64,000 bases of DNA. It comes from Cumulibacter manganitolerans. GTDB taxonomy: Bacteria > Actinomycetota > Actinomycetes > Mycobacteriales > Antricoccaceae. Under the pieces are notes generated by a model that was not told the origin of the DNA, made no database searches, and saw only the letters and a program-made list of their open reading frames with translations. How positions within the stretch are numbered: the stretch's first letter is position 1; every line of letters begins with the position of its first letter. Both the position numbers and the translations under genes were made by a program. Positions 33,769 to 41,352 of the stretch are shown piece by piece. The stretch lies in NCBI RefSeq assembly GCF_009602465.1, contig NZ_WBKP01000014.1, positions 18,870-82,869 on the forward strand. Reading direction: 5' to 3'.

Positions 33769-34215
33769 ATGCCACAGAGCCAGAGCCCCCTCGTCGTCGT
33801 CCTCGGAGACCAGGTCGGGAGATCACTCCTGGTCATCGGGGCGCTCCTGATCCTGGGCGCGCTGTTCTACCTGGGATTCCGCCAAGGCGCTGCGAAGGCG
33901 ACCAATGCGATCACCCAACGGCTGCAGCAGGAGCGGGCATCGCGCATCGAGCGCTGGACGCCGCACCCGGCGCGGTCGGGCGGCGAGCCGGGCTCGGCGA
34001 TGCGCCTGCTGTCGGACTACGAGGACGCCATCTATGCCGAGGCGCGACACGCCCTCGACGCGCAGCTCGGGAACGGTGACGAGCAGCAGCATGTGGCCTA
34101 CGCGGCCCAGCTGCACGGCGACGTACGCCGGTTGCGCGGCCAGATCCTCCACCACCTGCACAACCCGCCGGCCCCGAGTGCGCCGCCTGCCGGCACTCCG
34201 GTCGACCGAGCGTGA
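33769..34215 (+). CDS. Single-pass membrane protein, unknown
   Basis: 148-residue protein with one N-terminal membrane helix (SLLVIGALLILGALFYLGF) followed by a soluble helical region rich in Arg, Gln and His (AITQRLQQERASRIERW, RRLRGQILHHLHNPP) and a Pro-rich tail. I recognise no family. It lies upstream of the CopC-like gene; its stop overlaps a GTG codon of that frame, though the CopC gene more likely begins downstream. Probably a cytoplasm-facing membrane protein. Confidence 0.7.
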   Translation: MPQSQSPLVVVLGDQVGRSLLVIGALLILGALFYLGFRQGAAKATNAITQRLQQERASRIERWTPHPARSGGEPGSAMRLLSDYEDAIYAEARHALDAQLGNGDEQQHVAYAAQLHGDVRRLRGQILHHLHNPPAPSAPPAGTPVDRA

Positions 34216-34295
34216 CGCCAGCCCTCGCCCGAGCCGGGAACTCCGGCACCGCCGCCGGCGACTACCGCAGTAGTTCCGCCGACCGAAGGACCCTC

Positions 34296-34988
34296 GTGAA
34301 GTCTCCCCGTACCGCCGTCACCCGGCCCGCCCCCGGACGGCGCGCCGCGCTCCGGCTCGTCACCGCGCTGCTGGCCACCGTGGCCGCCGTGCTGCTCGGA
34401 ACGGGGACCGCGTTCGCGCACACCGAGCTGGCCTCGAGCGATCCGGCGGACGGCGCCACCCTCGACGTGCTCCCCGGCACGATCACCTTGACCTTCGGCG
34501 AGACCCTGCAGGGCCCGACCGCGAAGGTCGGCGTGCTGGTCGGCGACCGCGGGCCGGTGCAGGTCGACGCCACGGTGAGCGGCGCGACCGTCACGGTCGA
34601 CACCGCCGCCGGACCCATCGCCGGCCTACTGAGCGACGGCGGGTCCGGCAAGTGGGCGATCAGCTACCAGGTCGTCTCCGAGGACGGTCACCGCGTCGAC
34701 GGCACGCTCACGTTCACGGTCGCCGCTCCGGCGAGCCCGACCGGCACCGGTGCCGCCGCTACGTCGTCGGCGGAGGCCGCCACGGCTGCCGGCGCATCGG
34801 GCACGCACGCCGATCGGGGCGAGGCGGCCGGCGACCCCGCTGCGGCGGGGGACGACGAGCCGGAGCAGGTCGACCCGCTCACCTGGTTCCTGATCGTCGC
34901 GGGCGTCGCCGCCGGCGTGTTCGCGGTGGTGCGCATCGACCGCGCCGTCCGCAAGAAGAAGGCCGACGCGACGGAGAAGGACGCCTGA
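34296..34988 (+). CDS. CopC-domain copper-binding membrane protein
   Basis: 230-residue exported protein. A signal peptide (about 1-45, with ALRLVTALLATVAAVLLGTGTAFA) would be cleaved at AFA/HTEL, leaving the N-terminal His used for Cu(II) in CopC proteins. The CopC beta-sandwich follows (HTELASSDPADGATL, ITLTFGE), with the second metal segment near EDGHRVDG. After an Ala/Thr linker comes one C-terminal membrane helix (PLTWFLIVAGVAAGVFAVV) and a Lys-rich tail. The GTG start at 34296 has GAAGGA in front. It probably binds copper at the cell surface; no CopD domain is fused or adjacent. Confidence 0.88.
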   Translation: MKSPRTAVTRPAPGRRAALRLVTALLATVAAVLLGTGTAFAHTELASSDPADGATLDVLPGTITLTFGETLQGPTAKVGVLVGDRGPVQVDATVSGATVTVDTAAGPIAGLLSDGGSGKWAISYQVVSEDGHRVDGTLTFTVAAPASPTGTGAAATSSAEAATAAGASGTHADRGEAAGDPAAAGDDEPEQVDPLTWFLIVAGVAAGVFAVVRIDRAVRKKKADATEKDA

Positions 34989-34998
34989 CGCGGCCGTC

Positions 34999-35451
34999 TC
35001 AGCGGCCGGCGCGCACCCGGCGCAGCGACTGCCCGTGCCCGATGGCCTCGCGGAACGCGACGGGCACCTCGACGCGCGAGAACTCCGTAGCGTCGACGGT
35101 GACGTAGACGTTGCGCGCGGAGCAGACCGCCTCGCCGTCGCGCAGCGCGGCGAAGTCGACGGTGATCGAGGAGTTCCCGACGTGCACGGCCGACACCGCG
35201 ATCTCCGCGGAGTCCGGCCAGCGCAGCGAGCCGTGCCAGTCGATCTCGCTGTGCACGACCATCCAGTCCACGCCTTCGGCTTGCGCGCGCTGGTTGCTGT
35301 AGCCCAGGGCCGCGGTGTACGCCGTGAACGCCTCGTCGAAGTAGTTCAGGTACCAGCCGTGGAACACCACGTTCTGCTGGTCGGCCTCGTAGTAGCGGAC
35401 GGCGAGCGGCATCCGCCAGGTGTCCTCGCCGACGTGGACCTCAACGGCCAT
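34999..35451 (-). CDS. Acyl-CoA thioesterase (4HBT type)
   Basis: 150-residue hotdog-fold thioesterase related to 4-hydroxybenzoyl-CoA thioesterase/YbgC. The motif YYEADQQNVVFHGWYLNYFDEA contains the catalytic Asp position used by this family, followed by WHGSLRWPDSAEIAV. It should hydrolyse a short or aromatic acyl-CoA. It is downstream of mmsA and reads the same way, suggesting one acyl-CoA catabolism operon (gap 48 bp). Confidence 0.85.
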   Translation of the reverse strand: MAVEVHVGEDTWRMPLAVRYYEADQQNVVFHGWYLNYFDEAFTAYTAALGYSNQRAQAEGVDWMVVHSEIDWHGSLRWPDSAEIAVSAVHVGNSSITVDFAALRDGEAVCSARNVYVTVDATEFSRVEVPVAFREAIGHGQSLRRVRAGR

Positions 35452-35499
35452 CGGGGTTCCTCATTCCTCCGTAGTGCGCGTCCCTCAGGAGCCCCGCTG

Positions 35500-36993
35500 T
35501 CAGGTCTGCGGGAACCCGAGGTTGATGCCGCCGTGGCTCGGGTCGAGCCACCGGCTGGTGACGACCTTGCCGCGGGTGAAGAAGTGCACGCCCTCGGTCC
35601 CGTGCGCGTGCGTGTCGCCGAACAGCGAATCCTTCCATCCGCCGAACGAGTAGTACGCGACGGGCACCGGGATCGGCACGTTGATACCGATCATGCCGAC
35701 GGTCGCCTCGTTCTGGAAGCGGCGTGCCGCGCCACCGTCGTTGGTGAAGATCGCGGTGCCGTTGCCGTACGGGTTCGCGTTGATCAGGGCCACTCCCTCG
35801 TCGTACGACGCCACCCGCACCACCGAGAGCACCGGGCCGAAGATCTCGTCGCGGTAGATCGACATCTCCGGCGTCACCCGGTCGAACAGCGTCGGGCCGA
35901 GCCAGAATCCAGTGTCCGACCCGTCGAACGTCCCGTCGCGGCCGTCGACCACCAGGTCGGCGCCGGCGTCGGAGCCGGCGGCGACGTACGCGGTGACCTT
36001 GTCGCGGTGCGCGCCGGTCACCAGCGGCCCCATGTCGGTGCCGCGGGTGCCGTCCCCGGTGCGCAGGCCGGCCATCCGCTCGCGGATCTTCGCGATGAGC
36101 TCGTCGGCCACCGGCTCCACCGCGACCAGCGCCGAGATCGCCATGCACCGCTCGCCGGCGGACCCGAAGCCGGCGTTGACCGCCGCGTCCGCGGCCAGGT
36201 CGAGGTCGGCGTCCGGCAGCACCAGCATGTGGTTCTTCGCGCCGCCGAGGGCCTGCACGCGCTTGCCGTTGGCGGTCGCCGTCTCGTAGACGTACTTGGC
36301 GATCGGGGTCGACCCGACGAACGACACCGATGCGACGTCCGGGTGGTTCAGCAGCGCGTCGACGGCCTCCTTGTCGCCGTGGACGACGTTGAGGACGCCG
36401 TCCGGCAGCCCAGCCTCCGTCCAGAGCTGCGCGATCAGGTTGGCGGCGGAGGGGTCCTTCTCCGAGGGCTTGAGCACGACGGCGTTGCCGCAGGCGATCG
36501 CGATCGGCACGAACCACAGCGGCACCATCGCCGGGAAGTTGAACGGCGAGATGACCGCGCAGACGCCGAGCGGCTGGCGCAGCGAGTAGACGTCCACGTC
36601 GGTCGATGCGTTGGCGGAGTACGAGCCCTTGAGCAGGTGCGGAATGCCGCAGGCGAACTCGGCGACCTCGAGCCCGCGGATCACCTCGCCGCGGGCGTCC
36701 GAGAGCACCTTGCCGTGCTCGCCGGTGATCAGCGCCGCGACTTCGTCGGCGCGCGCGGACAGCAGCTCGCGGAACTTGAACAGCACCTGGGTCCGCTTGG
36801 CGAGCGAGGTGGCCGCCCACGCCGGCGCCGCATTCGCGGCGCTCGCGACGACCCGCTCGACGTCGCCGGTGGCCGCGAGCGCGACCTGCCGCGCCACCTC
36901 ACCGGTGGCCGGGTTGTAGACGTCGCCGACCCGCGGCTCCGCGGGCGCCCAGGCCCGACCGTCGATGTAGTGGGCGAGCATCGGCTGGTCCAT
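35500..36993 (-). CDS. mmsA: CoA-acylating methylmalonate-semialdehyde dehydrogenase
   Basis: 497-residue aldehyde dehydrogenase that would convert methylmalonate semialdehyde to propionyl-CoA in valine and pyrimidine breakdown. Cofactor- and active-site motifs ISPFNFPAMVPLWF, FVGSTPIAKYVYE and GFGSAGERCMAIS (catalytic Cys) match MmsA, as does the ending INLGFPQT. There is no catalytic Glu motif of ordinary ALDHs, as expected for the CoA-dependent type. The start follows AAAGGAGATCCG. A thioesterase gene follows in the same orientation. Confidence 0.93.
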   Translation of the reverse strand: MDQPMLAHYIDGRAWAPAEPRVGDVYNPATGEVARQVALAATGDVERVVASAANAAPAWAATSLAKRTQVLFKFRELLSARADEVAALITGEHGKVLSDARGEVIRGLEVAEFACGIPHLLKGSYSANASTDVDVYSLRQPLGVCAVISPFNFPAMVPLWFVPIAIACGNAVVLKPSEKDPSAANLIAQLWTEAGLPDGVLNVVHGDKEAVDALLNHPDVASVSFVGSTPIAKYVYETATANGKRVQALGGAKNHMLVLPDADLDLAADAAVNAGFGSAGERCMAISALVAVEPVADELIAKIRERMAGLRTGDGTRGTDMGPLVTGAHRDKVTAYVAAGSDAGADLVVDGRDGTFDGSDTGFWLGPTLFDRVTPEMSIYRDEIFGPVLSVVRVASYDEGVALINANPYGNGTAIFTNDGGAARRFQNEATVGMIGINVPIPVPVAYYSFGGWKDSLFGDTHAHGTEGVHFFTRGKVVTSRWLDPSHGGINLGFPQT

Positions 36994-37217
36994 CGGATCT
37001 CCTTTGCAGGTCGCGAACTGCGGCGCCGGACGTCGTCATCCGGCGCGGCCTCCTACACGCTAGCGGCTCGTGGCCGCGGGCGAGTATCGCGCAGCCGGGC
37101 GATCGAATCCGCTGGTGACCAAAGGGACTGGTGGGACGCATGTCGTGGTCTCGGCGACCCCGTCGGCTACCGTGGACGGTGCGCACCACGAATCTTCCCC
37201 CCACCCCAGGAGTCCTC

Positions 37218-37838
37218 GTGACCGACTCGCCGGACGCTCCGCACCCCGACACCACCGCCCGAAAGCGCCCGCACACCGTCCGCGCGGCCGCCCTCGGCCT
37301 GCTCGCGCTCGCGGCCCTGATCGCCGCGGTGGCGCTGTTCGGCAAGGACGACGATCGCGGCTCCGCGGCCGGGGAGCAGTCGTCGGCGAGCGCCACCAGC
37401 GCGTCGTCCGCGCCGACCACGTCGTCCGCGGCCAGCTCCTCGGCGCCGACGACGACGTCCGCACCGCCGGTGCAGACGACGCCGGCCCAGCCGACCCCCA
37501 CCGACGCGACCTCCGGGCAGAGCGAGGCCCCGGCGCCTCCCGGGGTCACCGTGCTCATCACCAGCCAGACCTGGAACGCGGGCACGAAGTCGATCGAGGT
37601 CGTCGGGTCCGTGCAGGGCATCGCCACCGAGACCTCGACCTGCACGGCGACCGCGACGATGGGCACCACCTCGGCGTCCGCGTCCGTACCCGGCACGTTC
37701 GACGGACAGGGCACCTCGTGCGGCCTGATCTCGATCTCGATGAGCGGGCGCCCCTCGGGCACCTACCAAGTCGTCATCGCCTTCGACGCCGGCAACGGCG
37801 TGGCGAAGTCCAAGCCGGTCAGCGTCGACGTCCCGTAG
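37218..37838 (+). CDS. Membrane-anchored exported protein, Ser/Thr/Pro-rich
   Basis: 206-residue protein with one N-terminal membrane or signal-anchor helix (RAAALGLLALAALIAAVALFG), a low-complexity Ser/Thr/Ala/Pro linker (about 50-110) typical of glycosylated or wall-spanning linkers, and a compact C-terminal domain. That domain (VTVLITSQTWNAGTKSIEVVGSV onward) has two Cys (STCTATAT and GTSCGLIS) that could form a disulfide outside the cell, in a beta-sandwich-like pattern. No family recognised. GTG start with AGGAG upstream; it is divergent from mmsA. Confidence 0.75.
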   Translation: MTDSPDAPHPDTTARKRPHTVRAAALGLLALAALIAAVALFGKDDDRGSAAGEQSSASATSASSAPTTSSAASSSAPTTTSAPPVQTTPAQPTPTDATSGQSEAPAPPGVTVLITSQTWNAGTKSIEVVGSVQGIATETSTCTATATMGTTSASASVPGTFDGQGTSCGLISISMSGRPSGTYQVVIAFDAGNGVAKSKPVSVDVP

Positions 37839-37900
37839 CCGACCCGCTCCGGCTCGGCGGGCCGGATGTGCGACACCCGGGATCGCTCGCGGTGTCCTGG

Positions 37901-38653
37901 CTACTTCCGGGTGAACGCCGCGATGCGCTCCTGCGCGTCCGAGCCGCGGCCCCGGCCCTCGAGCACCTCGTACTGCAGCCCGGCATCGAGCGCCGCGCCG
38001 TCGGTGACGTCGAGGAGATGCTTGTTGGCCGCGTGCGAGAACACCGAGTTCGCCGCGATCCGGCCGGCGAGCTCCCCCAGGTGCTCCTCGAAACCGGCGG
38101 CGGGGACGGCGTACTCCGCCAGGCCGATTCGCACGGCCTCGTCGGCCGAGATCATCTCCGCGGTGAACATCAGCCGCTTGGCGGTGGCTACGCCGACGCG
38201 GCGCGGCAGCCGCTGGCTCATGCCCCACACCGGCGTCAGCGCCCACTTCGCGTGGGTGTCGCCGAAGCGCGCGTCGTCCGCAGCCACGATGAAGTCGGCC
38301 GCCAGGGCCACCTCGAGGGCGCCCGTGTAGCAGTGGCCGTGGACGGCCGCGACTACGGGCATCGGCAGCTTCTCGAGCATCCGCAGCGTCTCGCTGTGCC
38401 AGCCCCGTGACGGGACCGCCTCGCCGGTGGCGATGTCCGCGAGGTCGTGGCCGGCGGAGAAGCACTTCCCGGCTCCGCGCAGGATGACGCACGAGACGGT
38501 GTCGTCGTCGCGCAGTTGCTCGACGTGCCCGCGCAGCTCGCGGAACATCGCCACGGTCAGCGCATTGAGCTTCTCGGGGCGGTTCAGGGTCAGCATCACC
38601 CAGCCGTCGTGGTTCTCGCGCAGCACCAGGGCCGTCTCGTTCGCTGCCGTCAT
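37901..38653 (-). CDS. Enoyl-CoA hydratase/isomerase family protein
   Basis: 250-residue crotonase-fold enzyme that hydrates or isomerises an enoyl-CoA in fatty-acid or amino-acid breakdown. Motifs are LNRPEKLNALT, the oxyanion-hole ILRGAGKCFSAGHDLADI and VHGHCYTGALEVALAADFIVA. The usual two catalytic Glu in the second motif are not both clear, so a non-hydratase crotonase activity is possible. The start follows GAGGAGAGG. It sits next to mmsA and the thioesterase region and may share the acyl-CoA catabolism role. Confidence 0.9.
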   Translation of the reverse strand: MTAANETALVLRENHDGWVMLTLNRPEKLNALTVAMFRELRGHVEQLRDDDTVSCVILRGAGKCFSAGHDLADIATGEAVPSRGWHSETLRMLEKLPMPVVAAVHGHCYTGALEVALAADFIVAADDARFGDTHAKWALTPVWGMSQRLPRRVGVATAKRLMFTAEMISADEAVRIGLAEYAVPAAGFEEHLGELAGRIAANSVFSHAANKHLLDVTDGAALDAGLQYEVLEGRGRGSDAQERIAAFTRK

Positions 38654-38952
38654 GGCGGTTTCCTCTCCTCGGGCGCACCGCGACACGGGGCCGGGTACGG
38701 CGGCGGTGCTTCGGGTAGCCTGCCGGGGGCGTCGCGCGCGGTCAACCCGTCCATACGCTGGGCATTTCCGACGGTCCCGCGAACTGCGACGCGTTCCACA
38801 AGTTCGATAACAATTCGGTAAACCCACGCGTGTTGCGGTGTTCAATTTGTGTAAAAAGTTGTTCCGCACGACCTCAGCAGTCACAGTGGTAACGGCCTTA
38901 ACGCCGACTTTGACCACGTGAACGAACGCCACCTGCCGAGGTTAAGCACCTG
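38654..38952 (+). promoter_or_regulatory. AT-rich upstream region of the wall-protein operon
   Basis: This 299-bp gap has no gene. Its central part (about 38790-38870) is clearly richer in A and T than the surroundings, with runs such as GATAACAATTCGGTAAA and TGTGTAAAAAGTTGTT, which suggests a strong or regulated promoter for the two secreted wall proteins downstream. I looked for the conserved blocks of the actinobacterial c-di-AMP (ydaO) riboswitch often found before wall hydrolases and did not see them. Confidence 0.5.
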
Positions 38953-41352
38953 ATGCGAGCTCTTCCCGCCCCCCGCCGAGCCCTCTCGCCGGTTGCCCGC
39001 CTAGCGACCCTCCTCGGGTCCGCATCGCTGGCGACCGGTCTGCTGGTGGTCCTCCCCGTCGTCAGCTTCGCCAGCCCACCCGCGCCGGTCGCGCCCGCCG
39101 TCCAGAACATCGCTCTCGGCAGCCCCGGGGCGCCGGCAGCCGGCGTGGACGTCGTCGACCCCAAGAACAGCGCCGCGCCGGCGCCGAAGTCGGAAACCCC
39201 CACCGCGTCGTCGACGACCCCCGATCCGTCGACGACCCCCTCCGGCTCCGGCGCGGCGCAGTCCTCCAGCGCCCAGCCGCCCGCCGCGCCGTCATCCGCG
39301 CAGCCACAGCCGACCACCACCGAGGCGCCGTCGCAGCCGGCCACGCCAGGGGCGGGCAAGGCCCAGGACAAGCCGGCTCCGAGTGATGAGACGCAGCCCG
39401 CCGCCCCCATGCCGGTCCCCGACGGATCGCAGACCCTCGTCCTCGACAAGGGCGCCACCAAGAGCTTCTCCTCCGTCGGCGTCTCCTGGAAGGGCGACGC
39501 TCCGCTCAACGGCATCGCCCTGCAGATCCGCGTGAAGGCCACCGGCTCCGGCCAGTGGTCGGAGTGGAGCGACCTCAGCGTCAACCGGGACATCGCGCCG
39601 AACCCGAAGGCCACCGACCAGCGGCAGGGATCGGACCCCTACTGGTTCGGCAGCTCCGACGGGATCGAGGTCGCGGTCACCGTCACGCCCGGCACCGAGA
39701 TCTCCGACCTCAAGCTCACGCTGATCGATCCGAAGCAGGTCGCCCAGGACGCGGCCCCGTCCGCCGCGCCGACCTCCAGCGCCGGCGCGGCGCTGACCAT
39801 GCCGGCGGTGTACACCCGCGCGCAGTGGGGCGCGGACGAGTCGCTGTCGGGCTGGGCTCCCCAGTACATGCCCACCATCAAGGCGGCGACCCTGCACCAC
39901 TCCGCGGACGGCAACAACTACAGCGAGAGCGACGTCCCCGGCCTGATGCGGTCGATCTACTACTACCAGTCGGTCACCCTGGGCTGGGGCGACATCGGCT
40001 ACAACGTCGTCGTCGACAAGTTCGGGCGCGCCTGGGAGGGCCGCAAGGGCGGCCTCGACCAGCCGGTGGTCGGGGCGCACGCGGGAGGCTTCAACCAGTA
40101 CACCTTCGGCGTCTCGATGCTCGGCAACTACGACCTCGTCGACGTCCCCGCGGCCACCAAGGAGAAGGTCGCGCAGCTGATCGCGTGGAAGTTCAAGCTG
40201 TACGGCGTCGACCCGAACGCCAGCACCCAGCTCACCCAGGTCGGCGGCGCCGGGACGACGGCGAAGTTCTCCGACGGGCAGACCGTCACCCTGCCGACGA
40301 TCTTCGGCCACCGGCAGACCGGCAACACCGTCTGCCCGGGCCAGTACGGCTACGCTGCGCTGCCCTGGATCCGCTCGCGGGCCGCGCAGATCATGGCGAC
40401 CCTCGACCCGCCGCCGTACTACTCGCCCGAGGGCGCGCTCGCGGCCGGCGTCGACTCCTCGGGAACGCTCTCGGTGAACGGCTGGCTGATCGACCGATCG
40501 GCGATCATGGCGCCGGTCAACGGCGCGGTCACCGTCGACGGCACGGCCGTGCGGTACTTCACCGCCAACGGCCCGCGTCCCGAGCTGGCCAGCTACGGCA
40601 TCCCCGGCAACCACGGGTTCGCCTTCACCACGACCCTCAGCACCGGCTCCCATCAGGTGTGCCTGTACGCCTCCAACGTCGGTGGTGGCGATTCGAACCT
40701 GATCGACTGCAAGACGGTCAACTACAACGTCAAGCCGATCGCCACCATCGGCGCGCTGGCGGCGACCGGCAACGGCAACGCCTCGATCAGCGTCAACGGC
40801 TGGGCGTACGACGGCAACGCGCCGTCCCAGCCGGTGGTCACCGTCATCACCACCGACGGCAAGGACGCCCGGTACTTCTACGCCAACGGCCCGCGGCCCG
40901 AGCTGGCCAGCTATGGGATGCCCGGCAACCACGGCTTCAACTTCAGCTACGGCGTCCCGACCGACGGCGCGCACAAGGTGTGCATGTACACGATCGAGAT
41001 CGACAACGGCGCGATGAGCCAGACCGACTGCAAGACGGTGACCGTCAGCGGCAACAACCCGCAGGGCTACTTCACGGCCGCCAAGTCCGGCTCGACGGTG
41101 ACCGTCGACGGCTGGGCGTTCGACCCCAGCGACCTCTACGCCAACACGACGGTGATGCTCACGCTCAACGGCAAGGTCGTCGCGTACTCCTACGCCAACC
41201 GGCCGTTCGCCGACCTGGCCTACTACGGTGTGCCCGGCAACCACGGCTTCCAGACGGCGTTCGGCGCCGGGTCCGGGACCAACAGCGTCTGCCTGTTCGT
41301 GATGAACGTCGGCAACGGCGCGGACACCCTGGTGCAGTGCCGCAATGTCTAG
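38953..41352 (+). CDS. Secreted PGRP/amidase-domain protein with three C-terminal PGNHGF repeats
   Basis: 799-residue exported protein. A signal peptide (about 1-41) is followed by a Pro/Ser/Thr/Ala linker (about 50-155) and a beta-rich segment (about 160-275). A peptidoglycan-recognition/N-acetylmuramoyl-L-alanine amidase domain (about 288-480) follows, with zinc ligands likely in TLHHSADG (His315 or His316) and Cys461 in GNTVCPGQ, after GHRQ. Three about 105-residue repeats then fill 490-592, 593-697 and 698-799. Each contains GW..D near its start, LA-x-YG-x-PGNHGF in the middle and a late paired VC...DC(K). The next gene overlaps by 8 bp and carries four more copies. It should cut or bind peptidoglycan outside the cell; the repeats may attach it to a surface glycan. 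Confidence 0.9.
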   Translation: MRALPAPRRALSPVARLATLLGSASLATGLLVVLPVVSFASPPAPVAPAVQNIALGSPGAPAAGVDVVDPKNSAAPAPKSETPTASSTTPDPSTTPSGSGAAQSSSAQPPAAPSSAQPQPTTTEAPSQPATPGAGKAQDKPAPSDETQPAAPMPVPDGSQTLVLDKGATKSFSSVGVSWKGDAPLNGIALQIRVKATGSGQWSEWSDLSVNRDIAPNPKATDQRQGSDPYWFGSSDGIEVAVTVTPGTEISDLKLTLIDPKQVAQDAAPSAAPTSSAGAALTMPAVYTRAQWGADESLSGWAPQYMPTIKAATLHHSADGNNYSESDVPGLMRSIYYYQSVTLGWGDIGYNVVVDKFGRAWEGRKGGLDQPVVGAHAGGFNQYTFGVSMLGNYDLVDVPAATKEKVAQLIAWKFKLYGVDPNASTQLTQVGGAGTTAKFSDGQTVTLPTIFGHRQTGNTVCPGQYGYAALPWIRSRAAQIMATLDPPPYYSPEGALAAGVDSSGTLSVNGWLIDRSAIMAPVNGAVTVDGTAVRYFTANGPRPELASYGIPGNHGFAFTTTLSTGSHQVCLYASNVGGGDSNLIDCKTVNYNVKPIATIGALAATGNGNASISVNGWAYDGNAPSQPVVTVITTDGKDARYFYANGPRPELASYGMPGNHGFNFSYGVPTDGAHKVCMYTIEIDNGAMSQTDCKTVTVSGNNPQGYFTAAKSGSTVTVDGWAFDPSDLYANTTVMLTLNGKVVAYSYANRPFADLAYYGVPGNHGFQTAFGAGSGTNSVCLFVMNVGNGADTLVQCRNV

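Noticed and set aside
34212..34295. GTG start 28 codons upstream for the CopC protein
   Set aside because: It would place a 28-residue polar stretch before the signal peptide. The GTG at 34296 has a good GAAGGA site and gives a normal signal peptide.
38654..38952. c-di-AMP (ydaO) riboswitch upstream of the wall-protein operon
   Set aside because: Gene context is typical but the conserved sequence blocks of that riboswitch were not recognisable by eye. A covariance-model search would settle it.
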